Assembly: GCA_050084985.1 (NCBI GenBank)
Contig: JBITNC010000001.1
Location: 200,074,001 to 200,138,000 of the forward strand
Length of the DNA stretch: 64,000 nt
Direction of reading: 5' to 3'
Origin: Nageia nagi
Taxonomy: Eukaryota; Pinophyta
Shown: piece by piece, positions 1 to 9,488 of the stretch
Position numbering within the stretch: the first letter of the stretch is position 1
How the letters are laid out: each line of letters starts with the position of its first letter
The notes under the pieces: model-generated
What the model saw: the letters and a program-made list of their open reading frames with translations, nothing else
Told to the model about the DNA's origin: nothing
Databases searched by the model: none
Position numbers and translations under genes: made by a program

Positions 1-144
1 TATGAAATGCATTTAAACAAGTAAAGTACATTTATGCATACTACCCTCCCAAACATTCATGTCCATTCACTTATCTTATCTTAATGTGATGCAATCAAAG
101 TTTATTTCAAGTGGACTTTGACCTTGATAAACCTCGTTGTTCTT

Positions 145-905
145 TTTTAATTATAATGTGATTCATTATCCAACCTCTTAATGATGTTCATCAACTCCTT
201 CCAGCTATGGAAGTTTTATATGTGATAGATTTCCTCTTCTTACTAGTCACATATCTCTTCGACCTCCAATGGAGTGGTAAGAGCAGACTTAGTAAAAAGC
301 CATTAAGTGTAGATAAATTAATTAAGTGAGGTTCAATTACTCCTCTAAGAGTCACATATCCCTTCGACCTCCAATGGAGTGGTAAGGGCAGACATCTTTA
401 AGAGTGTTAATGTGAAGTATATTTCCAAATAAAATGTGAATAAATTTTACCTCTTTCACTTAACTTATTTCTGATCACTTAGGATCGCTTGAAGCGCAAA
501 AGTGAGAGAATACTTTGTTAAGTGAAAGTACTTAGTGTATTCGGATCCCTCCAATTCATTAACCTTTTAATATGATTTACACTACCCAAAACTCGATTTA
601 TTTTCCTTAAGTTCATTCCTTTTAATGTGATTCATTTACCCCTTCCAATTGTGGAAGTATTATGTGTAGTAAATTACCTCCTCTTACTAGTCATATATCC
701 CTTCGACCTCCAATGGAGTGGTAAGGGAAAACTTGGTAAGAGGTCATTATGTGTGAGTAAATTAACCAAATTAATGATAGTGTGAATGTGAAAGAAAAAA
801 AGAATTAATTACTCCTTATCCAATCTATTCTGGTCACCTTAGATCGCACGAAGCGCAAAGGGAGAGCATAAGTAGACAAGATAAAAAGTATTAATGTGTA
901 CGTAC
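145..905. repeat. Diverged ~440-bp tandem repeat, two copies, in the element leader
   Basis: Blocks in the same order recur about 440-460 bp apart: a TTTAATGTGATTCAT stretch (about 145 and 605), a CTTCCAnnTnTGGAAG palindrome (about 200 and 640), TCTTACTAGTCA followed by CTTCGACCTCCAATGGAGTG (about 240 and 680), and GATCGCnnGAAGCGCAAA (about 484 and 848). The CTTCGACCTCC block occurs a third time near 360. Each block is followed by GTAAGAGG-type sequence that can pair with the preceding CCTCTTAC, giving local hairpins. Confidence 0.6.
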
Positions 906-1119
906 CCTTCACCCAAAACATGAAAATAAATACATAACATTATACATAAAGTAAATTAATAAAAAAAATGCATTTAACCTTTTCTACCCATTCTTATATG
1001 CATTCTAGGCATAGGAATCACATTCAAAAGTATCCTTCCATTTTAACAATATATTATATATTTTATTTTTATTTTTTATTTTAGAAATAACAAAAGGAGA
1101 CAAAACGACCTGGAATATG

Positions 1120-1290
1120 AGTCACCAGCATTTAAACAGAGATCGTTGGCATTTATTTTGATTCATCGGCATCCGATTCCAATCGTTGGCGTTTATAATG
1201 AAATTACCAACGTTTAGTCTGGATTACTTTGTAAATTGCTGGCGTTCCTTTTGAGTCATCGATGTCTGATTCCAATCGCTGGCATTTCTA
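1120..1290. repeat. 93-bp-spaced pair of TCGTTGGCGTTT-type repeats
   Basis: A unit of about 50 bp containing GTTGGC, TTTTGATTCATCGGCAT, GATTCCAATCG and TGGCGTTT occurs at about 1143-1193 and again, diverged, at about 1236-1287, 93 bp later. It lies in the leader of the left-edge gypsy-like element. Short relatives of the TCGCTGGCATT core also occur in the LTRs of the Tat element near 22830. Confidence 0.5.
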
Positions 1291-1427
1291 CAACAAATTT
1301 CCTAAAAAGCACAAAATGCAAAATTTAAAGTTAGTATATGGAAAAATTCAAATAAACTAGATAATAGAAAGGTAAAATCATTTTTAACATAAACAAAAAA
1401 CCTCCCTATCAATAACGGAGGTTCAAG

Positions 1428-1444
1428 CCCTCCTTCTAGCGCCA
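1428..1444 (-). promoter_or_regulatory. Primer-binding-site candidate (TGGCGCTAGAAGGAGGG on minus strand)
   Basis: It begins three bases inside the LTR terminus at 1448, starts with TGG as primer sites complementary to a tRNA CCA end do, and is followed by leader sequence. I could not identify the tRNA it would match. Confidence 0.55.
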
Positions 1445-1447
1445 GAA

Positions 1448-2295
1448 TGTTACAGTGAAAATAGAGCTGGAATGTAGAATAACATAAAATGCAATTATTC
1501 TTAAATTTTCACTGAACTTCAAATTATGTAAAATAGGTAGAAATGTTGTAATTATAAAGTGATATTGATTTTCAGCTCAAACTACAATTTGCCCTTGGAA
1601 GGGACTTTTACAAATGCCATTTGCCAAAATGAAGGTATTAGATCTTCATTATTTTTGATTTGCTTGCTTCTCTCCTTGATATGGACAACCTGTAAATCCT
1701 ACACACATGCAAAAGATAATAACATTAAAGCATCTATGTATGACATGAATTAAATTGAAGCTAACATAAAACAATAAAAGGTATGAGCTCACAAGATTTT
1801 GGCAGCATTACCCTACTTTAAAATTGGGTCAAGATTCCATATTCTATTGCTTTGTATTGGCTTGTATTTATAGATTTTGGGTGAGATGTTCCAAGGCTGG
1901 TAAGGGGAAGTGAAAAGCCATCGTAGGTCGTAACTGACCCCCTCTATCCACATCATCTTGGAAGAATGAAACGTTTCAACTTTCTCTCACTATTTTGGTT
2001 TCTTGTTCGGCTGTTACAGAGTCGCCGGTGATTACTAGGTGGATGCCGGTGATCATCTCAAAATGTCGACGACTATTTTGGGTCGCTGGTGACTGGTCTT
2101 CAATTTTGTAATAATATTAAAATGACCGCCAAATAGCCAATTTTACCTAAAATAGTCATGTGACCACTCGTTTTGCATGTACTTGATGAGAGCTATCCAA
2201 TAATATGTTTTTTAAACCTATTTTATATTGTCTCAAAGAGTTATGATTATTTCAATGTTTACTAGTTAAAAAAGGGACATTTTTAGGTGTCTACA
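1448..2295 (-). repeat. LTR, 848 bp, of the left-edge gypsy-like element
   Basis: On the minus strand it starts TGTAGACACC and ends GTAACA, so it has the TG...CA ends of an LTR. It abuts interrupted copia coding on one side and a primer site on the other. The second LTR lies outside the window, so divergence and target duplication cannot be checked. Confidence 0.65.
1864..1872 (-). promoter_or_regulatory. TATA-box candidate in the LTR (TATAAATAC, minus)
   Basis: TATAAATAC on the minus strand lies about 420 bp from the LTR start at 2295, inside an otherwise featureless stretch, where an LTR promoter could sit. Confidence 0.35.
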
Positions 2296-2830
2296 AGACC
2301 TTACGTGCTTGCTTAAGTCTATACAAAGACTTCTTTAAGTTGCACATAAAATATTCTTTGCCTTTCATAACAAACCCTTCTAATTGGCTCATGTAGATTT
2401 TCACATCTAAGTAACCATTAAGAAAAGCACTCTTGAAATCAAGTTGAAAAATGTTCCATCTTTGAGCTGATGAAAGAGCAAGGATTACTCTAATAGTAGG
2501 CATTTTTTCCACTAGAGCAAAGGTTTTCTCATAAGCAACTCTATATTTTTGAGCAAAACCCTTACCTATTAACCTTGCTTTGTATTTTTCAATCTCTCTA
2601 ATTGAATTATATTTAACTTTGTAAATTCATTTATTAATAATCACATTTCATTCATTGGGATAAGTAACCAAATCTCAAGTCTGATTCTTCATTAGATCCT
2701 CATACTCCACATTCATTGCATTCATCCAACACTCATACTTTGAAGCTTTCTTGAAGTATGAGGGCTCATTATTACTATCAATTTTGGTAAATAAGGATTT
2801 ATTAATGGTCATACTTCTAGTTATCCCTTA
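2296..2830 (-). pseudogene. Copia reverse transcriptase, N-terminal half, truncated
   Basis: Minus-strand coding shows the copia RT signature series: FQLDFKSAFLNG (usually FQMDVKSAFLNG), IYMSQLEGF (usually VYMEQPEGF) and KSLYRLKQAR (usually LYGLKQAPR). The catalytic YVDD block and RNase H should follow but are absent, because an LTR starts at the next base. The upstream part, 2513-2830, is the poorly conserved integrase-RT linker with stops and frame changes. The first catalytic Asp region (QLDFKSAF) is present. Family assignment is secure; function is not possible. Confidence 0.85.
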
Positions 2831-2832
2831 TG

Positions 2833-4195
2833 TTAGAGATTTTTATTCCTTAGGTGATAAATCCACACTAACATCCATCTAGTTAGGTGTAACAAAAGAA
2901 TCATCACCCTCATCAAGGTTCTCACAAGAAGTAGATTTTCAAGAAGTTCATTGAATTTTACATTCTTAGACACAAAGGTAGCTCTAGAGGAAGGTTGGTA
3001 TAGCCTATAACCTTTATGCTGATTATCATAACCCATAAACATACACTTTTTAGATCTCTTATCTAGCTTCTTCATTTTCTTAAGACCAACAAAGGCATAA
3101 GCATCACAACAAAGATTCTAAAGTATGAGATATTAGGTTTCTTTCATGTACATGCCTCACATGGAGTTTTACCTTCAAATTATTTCATAAGACATCTATT
3201 TAAGATGCAAATTATAGTATTTATAGCTTCATCCTATTAGAAGCTAAGAAGATATCCCAACATACATCTTATCATTAATTGAATGGTTTTATTCTTCTTT
3301 TCGGCTACACCCTTCTGTTGAGGAGTGTAAGGGATCATAAATTGCCTCTTAATTTCATACTTGGTACAAAAATCATTGAATTCATTGTTATTATACTCAC
3401 ACCTATTATCATAACTCAACATCTTGATTTTGAATTCAAACTGAGTTTCTAACAAGGCTTTGAAATCTTTGAACCTATCAAAGGTTTGATCTTTATGTTC
3501 TATAAGATAACCAAATGTCATCCTACTGAAGTCATCAATAAAGGTCAATACATAAGATGCTCCCCCAAGTGACTTAGTCAAAAATGGACCCATAAAATCT
3601 ATATGCATAAGCTGAGAGGTTGAGTTGCTCTATTTACCTTATCTTTTGGAAATTTTATCAATTCATTTTACCTAGAATGCACTTCTCACAAAGACCAATT
3701 GTAGGTGATATTGTAGGCAAACCTTCCACAAGTTCATGATCTTTCACAATTTGAATGTTCTTATAGTTTAGGTGACCTAATCAATGGTGCAAAAGATTAC
3801 CTCTAAAATAAACATTAGTTGCAAGGCACATCTTTGTTGGAGATTAATCCACAATGTAAAGGTCATCTTTCATTGAACCTTTCACCAAAGTGGAAAGACC
3901 CTTTTTCATGCACTGAGAGTGTAAGTTAAATTTAAAGGAGTAACCCTTCCTTGCAACTTGAATTATGGAAAGAAGATTCATAGTAAGTTTTGGCATATAA
4001 AGCATATTTTTAAGAATCTTTTCTTGTATCAACACACTCACAATACCTTAAACATCAAAGATTGAATTATCACCTATCATAATTGCATCTTTTCTATACT
4101 TTTCAATCTTATCCTTTTCAAAACACATGTGATTAGTGCATCCAAAATCAATAATCTAATCATTTGAAAAAGAGCAAAACTTGGATTAAAAAGAA
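2833..4195 (-). pseudogene. Copia protease and integrase, decayed
   Basis: Near 4170 the protease active-site region reads IDFGCTNHMCF, where copia proteases normally have D-S-G, so the Ser is replaced by Phe. The integrase zinc finger near 3700-3795 reads HH-stop-LGHLNYKN...CEKC, with a Trp codon turned into TGA. The core (3237-3608) has MHIDFMGPF, YDNRCEY in place of the usual TDNGGEF, and QQKGVAEKKN, giving the three acidic catalytic positions. The C-terminal region (2833-3075) reads KKCMFMGYDNQHKGYRLY. Many stops separate these blocks. Confidence 0.85.
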
Positions 4196-5092
4196 GAAAC
4201 ATAAGCAAAATTCTTGTTCATCTTCTTATTATTAGATTAGTTTGGTTTTTTAGATCCTTTTTCACTTTGATCTTTCTTTTTCCTAAAGCAATCAGCTTCC
4301 TTATGACCATATATATCATAGAAATTATAATTTTTATCAAATTTAGCTTTGGTTTTCTTTGAATTATCATGATCATAATTTTTCTTATTTCCACCTTTCT
4401 TGAAGTTTTTCTTAGCAAAATTGGAATCATTCTTTTGGTTATGATTCTTCTCTTTGAAGTGAGGCTTCATTGAATCAAGAGCCATAGAAGACTCCTTAGA
4501 AGTGGTGATCAACACTTTTTTGTTAAGTATTTCCTCATGCTTAAATAGAAGCCTTGATAGATTTTTCAAAGAAAATACTTCTTTTTCATCATTAAATCTA
4601 ATTTCAATAATAGTCATAAATTGACTAAATTTAGCAAAAGCTTTGAACAAATGAAAGTTAGAAACTCATCATTGATCCAATTGCAACCACACCTCACAAG
4701 TTGGGTCCTAAGGTCAACAACATTATTCAAATATTTGCCACACTTTAATTTTCTTCTTAACATGATTGAAGTAACTTATGAAGAATGGTGAACCTTCTAG
4801 AAAATTTAGTTCCAAGGTAGATACTCTTTAGTTTATCCCAAGCTTCCTTTATAGTGTTTGAAGAAGATATCTTGAGGAGGATCTTATTTGAAACTACATG
4901 AAAGATCATAAAAGTTATCAAATCATTCTTAGTATTATAAGCTTTAAGTTCCTTTTCTTTTGATTGAGCAACTTAGTTTTTATTGACAATCATCCAAAGT
5001 TTTTATGCTTGAAGTTCTACCTTCATCCTAGGTTCTCAAATACCATAGCTAGAACCATCTAAGATATGCTTGGGTGCAAAAGAGTCTCCCAT
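4196..5092 (-). pseudogene. Copia gag, decayed
   Basis: The start is set at 5092 because the reading begins MGDSFAPKHILDGSSYGI, matching copia gag openings, followed by EPRMKVELQAxKLWMIVNK. A long lysine- and asparagine-rich region (4237-4650) ends in a CCHC zinc knuckle whose first two Cys are both Tyr (YNFYDIYGHKEADC instead of C-x2-C-x4-H-x4-C). A stop occurs in the opening segment and the frame shifts near 4700. It would not yield a functional capsid or nucleocapsid protein. Confidence 0.8.
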
Positions 5093-5813
5093 TGCTACAA
5101 AAAATATGAAGAAGATAAATAATGTTAGCATACATGTTGAATTTAAAAATATTAATCATACAAAAATATGTTTGAACTAACCAACAAATTAAATGCTTAA
5201 ATTGTTAACAATAATTATAATCATACATCCAACATCTTTGTCACCAAGTATAATTGTGGAAAGTGAAAAGTTGAGGCTTGTTTTCTTGTCTAAAATTAGT
5301 CCTTCACCCAAATGCCCTTAAAGAGCCTAGTTCCTACCAATCTTCAATGAGTTCACCTTGGAAAGCGATATATTCTCATAAGAAGTACTAGCTAGTTTTC
5401 AAGGTTGTAACGTATGTTGGATCGACCAAATTAATTATCTTGATTAAGTTTTCAATTTTTCTCCTAGGTTATTAGGATAATCCTTGAATGGATGGGCAGA
5501 CATGTGGCATCATTACACACATGCTTGTCCACCTATATGGAGTTAAATCTAAACCAACATAGAACTTAGGGGTAATTAGGTAGTATAAACTTTTCACCAT
5601 TTGGATCGTTGAATTAAAAGATTCCAATTTGTCTTATCCTCACCTCATGGCTCCCTAAACAAATCATGTTTTGAAATAAACATGTAGATCTATTCATTTT
5701 AGGGGAAGCAAATTTTAGTGTTTGCATACTTTTCATATAAAATAAAAGTGCAAAACAATAAAAGTGCTTTAAAAAAGGAACTACATCCAACATCATCCAT
5801 AAGTATGAACCAA

Positions 5814-5950
5814 AGAGTCCAATGGATTTTGTTACAACCATTAATGGACCTCTTTACAAAAGTTTATTAATTTTAAGTAATAAAAAATGAGCCTAAGAGT
5901 CCAATGGATTTTGTTACAACCCCTAATGGATCTCTATACAAAGATTCATT
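5814..5950. repeat. 82-bp tandem duplication in the copia leader
   Basis: AGAGTCCAATGGATTTTG followed by TTACAACC and AATGGACCTCT occurs at 5814 and again at 5896 with small changes, an offset of 82 bp. Confidence 0.7.
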
Positions 5951-6665
5951 ATCAAAAATTGAGGAATTCTCCCCCTTGTTACTTAAAAAAAATGGACTTT
6001 GAAAAATAATTCCTTATTTGCAATTTAACATAACATTCATAAGCAAGTATTTAAGTGAACTTTTATCCAATCACATGTATAAGGTCAAATTAATAAACCA
6101 TGCATTAAATTTTTTATCCATTTACCAATATGCATTAGAAAAAAAAATAATGCAAGAAAAAAAAAATATCCAACCACATGTGTGCATAGAAATAAGCATG
6201 CATTAAGACAACACAACATTAATCCATGTATACATAATTAATCCATGCATAATTAATATTAATTTATGCATAATTGATTAACATTAATCTATACATAATT
6301 AATTTTCCACTTTATGTCTTAAATACATGCTAAAAACAAATTCCTTAAAATAACTTGCACTTAAGTTAAAGTTAGCAAACAAAGAAATTTGTTTTAAAGA
6401 AATGCTTATAATAAGATTAAGCATAAAAAGAAAGTCTACACCTTTCTAAAAACTTCTCCCCTTTTTTTTTAAATAAAAAATTCCCTCTTAAATATAGAAG
6501 CCACCTTTTTAAAAAAAAAAATGTGTATCTTTCAAAAAAAAAAAAACTTTTTGTTTACAAAAACATGTTTATTTTTTTCAACCAAATATATATGAATAAA
6601 AAAAACTTTATTTATTTATTTAAATAAATATTAATCTTTTTTAAATATATATATAAAAAAATTAA

Positions 6666-6870
6666 ACACATAGGGGGCATACCCCCCGAGGGGGGCATTA
6701 GCTACGTGCTTTGCGTAGGCCACACCCCATGGGGGGGCCATTAGCCTTTATTGTGTGCAAACCCAAGGGGAGGTGCCAGCAGGTGATGCTACGTGCACCC
6801 CTAAGGGGGCGCGACTTGGTATTGGTGCACTACCACACGCACCCCCAAGGAGGGGTGCCAACTTGTGCCT
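6666..6870. repeat. G/C-rich ~40-bp tandem repeat with C-run/G-run hairpins
   Basis: Inside very AT-rich sequence, five short palindromes follow each other about every 40 bp: CCCCCCGAGGGGGG (6682), CCCCATGGGGGGG (6725), CCCAAGGGG (6762), CCCCTAAGGGGG (6798) and CCCCCAAGGAGGGG (6842). Spacer sequence between them is loosely conserved (GTGCCA, TGCTACGTGCA, GTGCACTACC), so this is a degenerate tandem array. It lies in the leader of the minus-strand copia element. Confidence 0.7.
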
Positions 6871-7544
6871 TGCAAATTTTTTTTATACATAGTATCAAAA
6901 TAATACTTATAAAAAATATATTGAAAAAAAATACAAAAAAAACTATTTTTTTAATAATAAATAAACTTTTTATTAAAACAAAAAAATAACAATTTTATAT
7001 ATTAAAAAACTATAAAAATACAATTTTATAGAAAACTATAAAAAATAAAGTTTTATAAAAACTATCAAAAAATATAGTTTATAAAAATTGTATATATTTT
7101 TACAAGCATACTAGCATTGTAAATTTTTTTTGCAATAATAACATTATAGTAAAAAAAAGTTGCAAAACTTTTACTTAATTCTACAAAGTAGAAATTTATA
7201 AGTTTAAACTATAATAACTTATTATTGCTAAATTTAAAATAAATTTGCATATTATTGCTACATATTAGGTGATTTTACTTAAAAAATTACAACTTAACAA
7301 AATAATGTATAGCAATAGCATAAGAATAAACTAACATGTTAGTATAACTAATATCTACTTTGAACAAATTTTGCTAAATAAAACTTTATAATTAAGGAAC
7401 CAAAAAGGTTAGTAATAAAGCAAAATTTGACAATGAACAAGGTAGGAGAGAAATTATACCTTCAAGCTCTTTTACCTCAACAAAGTAGATGTAGAAAGAA
7501 TAGGAAGGACCTTTAAAGATGTTGAAGAGGAGCCTCCAAGAAAA

Positions 7545-7556
7545 GCTCTAATACCA
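7545..7556 (-). promoter_or_regulatory. Primer binding site, initiator-Met type (TGGTATTAGAGC)
   Basis: It differs at one base from the common plant site TGGTATCAGAGC that pairs with the initiator tRNA-Met 3' end, and lies two bases inside the LTR terminus. Confidence 0.8.
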
Positions 7557-7558
7557 CT

Positions 7559-8364
7559 TGATGAAATTAACCCTTTCTAAATTAACTTGTAATCTACCAA
7601 GATCTCAAGAAGGCACTTACAACATCAATGCAATAGCACAATAACTCAAGCCAATATCATAAGTAACACAAGATATAAAGTGGTTCCTCCCTGCTTAGGA
7701 GTACGTCCACTAACTAAGATCTTATTCTCAATGACCTCTCTTATAAAATCTCTCCTCCCTGTCTCAACTCTAAACCTATAGCAAATCTTGCATAACAATT
7801 ATACTACATGAGAGGGAGGATTCTTCTCTTTTTATAAAGAAGAAACCCACTCTATATTTAATCTCTTTACCTATTTTTAACCCTATTCCTATTTTTATTC
7901 TCTTAATACTTTAAGGAATCTAAAGATACTTTAAGTATTAAGTGAATTTACATTAAGGATACATATTACACAATATTACATTACAAATTCTAACAACAAT
8001 GGCACTTAGGAGTCATTCTAGGTCCAACATGGGTATCTAGGCCTCCCTTATACTCTACATGGGTCTTTTAGCTCAAGATGGGTCTAAGGATGCATGCATG
8101 GATCAAGGAGGTATGTGTGGGCATCTAAGGGGCATGTGTGGGTTTCATTGGCCAATGTGGGGGTTTAGGAGTCTCCCCAAGATTGGTGTGTACAAACGTT
8201 CCCAATCTCAACATTAGGACCATAAGTGACTATCCATGCTATAGGTACTAAATAAGCCTTAGGATTCCCACAATCATATTTCAAGATCTCCAAGTACATT
8301 AAATCATACTAAAATATGTTTGAGAGGGAGATGTCCCACTTGGGGCTCACAGTGGGGTCTAACA
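7559..8364 (-). repeat. 5' LTR of the copia element, 806 bp
   Basis: On the minus strand it starts TGTTAGACCCCAC and ends TTTCATCA, directly before the primer site. The outer boundary is inferred from the TG start, since the partner LTR is missing. Confidence 0.65.
7828..7836 (-). promoter_or_regulatory. TATA-box candidate in the copia LTR (TATAAAAAG)
   Basis: TATAAAAAG on the minus strand, about 530 bp inside the LTR start, followed by a pyrimidine-rich CCTCCCTCTCATG stretch that could contain the transcript start. Confidence 0.45.
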
Positions 8365-8523
8365 AACTTTTATGTCTTCTATCTTAAGTCCTAACTAATA
8401 AAGCATAATTAAATATATACAAAGAGGGAATCTATTGGATTCTAGAATTAAGTACAATAATCAAAGGGGGATGTCATAGTTTGCCATGAAATATTTTATT
8501 CATAAGTAAAATGATTTAAGTAA

Positions 8524-8528
8524 GCATA
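8524..8528. other. Target-site duplication GCATA, left
   Basis: The five bases before the 5' LTR are identical to the five bases after the 3' LTR (23238-23242), the usual footprint of LTR-retrotransposon integration. Confidence 0.9.
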
Positions 8529-9397
8529 TGTTAACACATAAAATTTGATTTATGTATTTGTTAATACATTATAAAATAGTTTCCTGCACTTATAATCAGT
8601 TATTAATGTTATCTTGGATTTCATTAATATATATCACTACTTACTATGTTTCTCTTGCTTATGTAGGTACATGCTGACTCAAGGAGTGCATCATATTATC
8701 TACTACCTATATAAATAAGGGATCTAATAGTAAGTCCAGAATCAAGGATACACATGATCATGCGTATGGTCTTGATAATGGAAATCATATTCTAAGGTGT
8801 CTCTTGACACCACCTATCAAGCCTGATTTTGTGTATCCCCTTCTTGCGAGCATTCTGAAGAACTGAGAGACTTATCTGAGTATCATACTATGATCATCTC
8901 GAGATTTTAGTGGGGGTGTAGACTCATTAGAGACAGATCATAGCCTATCGAAGGCCGCCAGCACTCTTCTGTGGACGAATACAAACCGTCGATGTTCCTA
9001 TCCAATGTGACGAACACCACCCACGGCCTTCTTCTGTGACTTTTTAGGTTCATGATTTTAGGTGTGGACAACGTTGGATCCCAGGATTTCGTCATCGGCT
9101 TCATTTCAAACGTGCTCTGTGAAGTGGGTATATAATTTCAATCTTAATAGGTGATGCCATTTTACACCTATTTTATCATACATATATTTCGCATTTACTT
9201 GTTACATACTGATCAGTGAACCTAAATTTATCAAGCAAATTTTGAGTTTTATCAATTTGTCAAAATACTTGTTGTTATCTTTCATTATTCTGTGTATAAA
9301 TTGCTATTCGTAGCTCGAGTTACAAGTGCATTCGAGTGTGTGAATGTTTTCCTTTATTGCTCATTTATTTGCATGCTTGAATTTTTACTTATAAACA
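8529..9397 (+). repeat. 5' LTR of the Tat element, 869 bp
   Basis: Starts TGTTAACACATAAAA and ends TTATAAACA, followed by TC and the primer site. It aligns without net length change to 22369-23237. By eye the two differ at roughly 50 positions (about 6%), mostly transitions, many concentrated in a G/C-richer patch around 8910-9120. Confidence 0.93.
8708..8717 (+). promoter_or_regulatory. TATA-box candidate in the 5' LTR (TATATAAATA)
   Basis: TATATAAATA at 180 bp into the LTR, conserved identically in the 3' LTR at 22548-22557. Confidence 0.5.
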
Positions 9398-9399
9398 TC

Positions 9400-9413
9400 T
9401 GGTGAACCCGACG
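9400..9413 (+). promoter_or_regulatory. Primer binding site candidate (TGGTGAACCCGACG)
   Basis: Begins with TGG two bases after the LTR end. A diverged relative at 54560 has TGGTGAACTCAAC in the same relation to its LTR. I did not identify the matching tRNA. Confidence 0.75.
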
Positions 9414-9431
9414 TGAAGTTCACATCATTGT

Positions 9432-9454
9432 ACTAAAACCCTAAGGGTTTTAGT
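9432..9454 (+). promoter_or_regulatory. Leader hairpin downstream of the primer site
   Basis: ACTAAAACCC and GGGTTTTAGT form a perfect 10-bp stem around TAA, about 20 nt after the primer site. The related leader at 54611-54630 has a stem in the equivalent position with a T-A pair changed to C-G. Confidence 0.5.
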
Positions 9455-9488
9455 TAGGACTAATATCTATTTTGTGAGTGTTTCAGTT

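Larger units (their letters stand above)
1..2295 (-). mobile_element. 5' end of a Ty3/gypsy-like LTR element, running off the left edge
   Basis: Read on the minus strand, a sequence starting TGTAGACACC at 2295 and ending ACA at 1448 is followed three bases later by a primer-site-like TGGCGCTAGAAGGAGGG. That is the order LTR then PBS then leader. The remaining 1.4 kb to base 1 is non-coding leader with internal repeats, and any gag-pol must lie to the left of the window. The element interrupts the copia reverse transcriptase at 2296, so it is younger than that copia element. The superfamily is inferred from the primer-site type and a long repetitive leader; no coding domain is visible to confirm it. 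Confidence 0.6.
5093..7544 (-). other. Long non-coding leader of the copia element
   Basis: About 2.45 kb separate the primer site from the gag start, unusually long for copia. The stretch is extremely AT-rich, with poly-A/T tracts, except for the G/C block at 6666-6870. It also holds an 82-bp-spaced duplication at 5814-5950. I see no coding; an unrecognised insertion could account for part of the length. Confidence 0.5.
2296..8364 (-). mobile_element. Ty1/copia element, minus strand, 3' end lost to insertion
   Basis: From right to left: LTR (7559-8364), primer site TGGTATTAGAGC (7545-7556), a 2.45-kb leader, gag (from 5092), protease, integrase and the first half of reverse transcriptase. 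Gag before integrase before reverse transcriptase is the copia order. Coding stops abruptly at 2296, just after the LYGLKQAPR-type motif, where the gypsy-like LTR begins; the RNase H and 3' LTR are not visible. Frames are broken by stops and shifts throughout, so the element is dead. Confidence 0.85.

Noticed and set aside
1559-1753. 64-codon open frame in the left LTR
   Set aside because: Non-coding LTR sequence; no domain and biased only by AT content.
9442-9447. Telomere-like motif CCCTAA in the Tat leader as a functional telomere link
   Set aside because: A single short occurrence, better explained as part of the leader hairpin.
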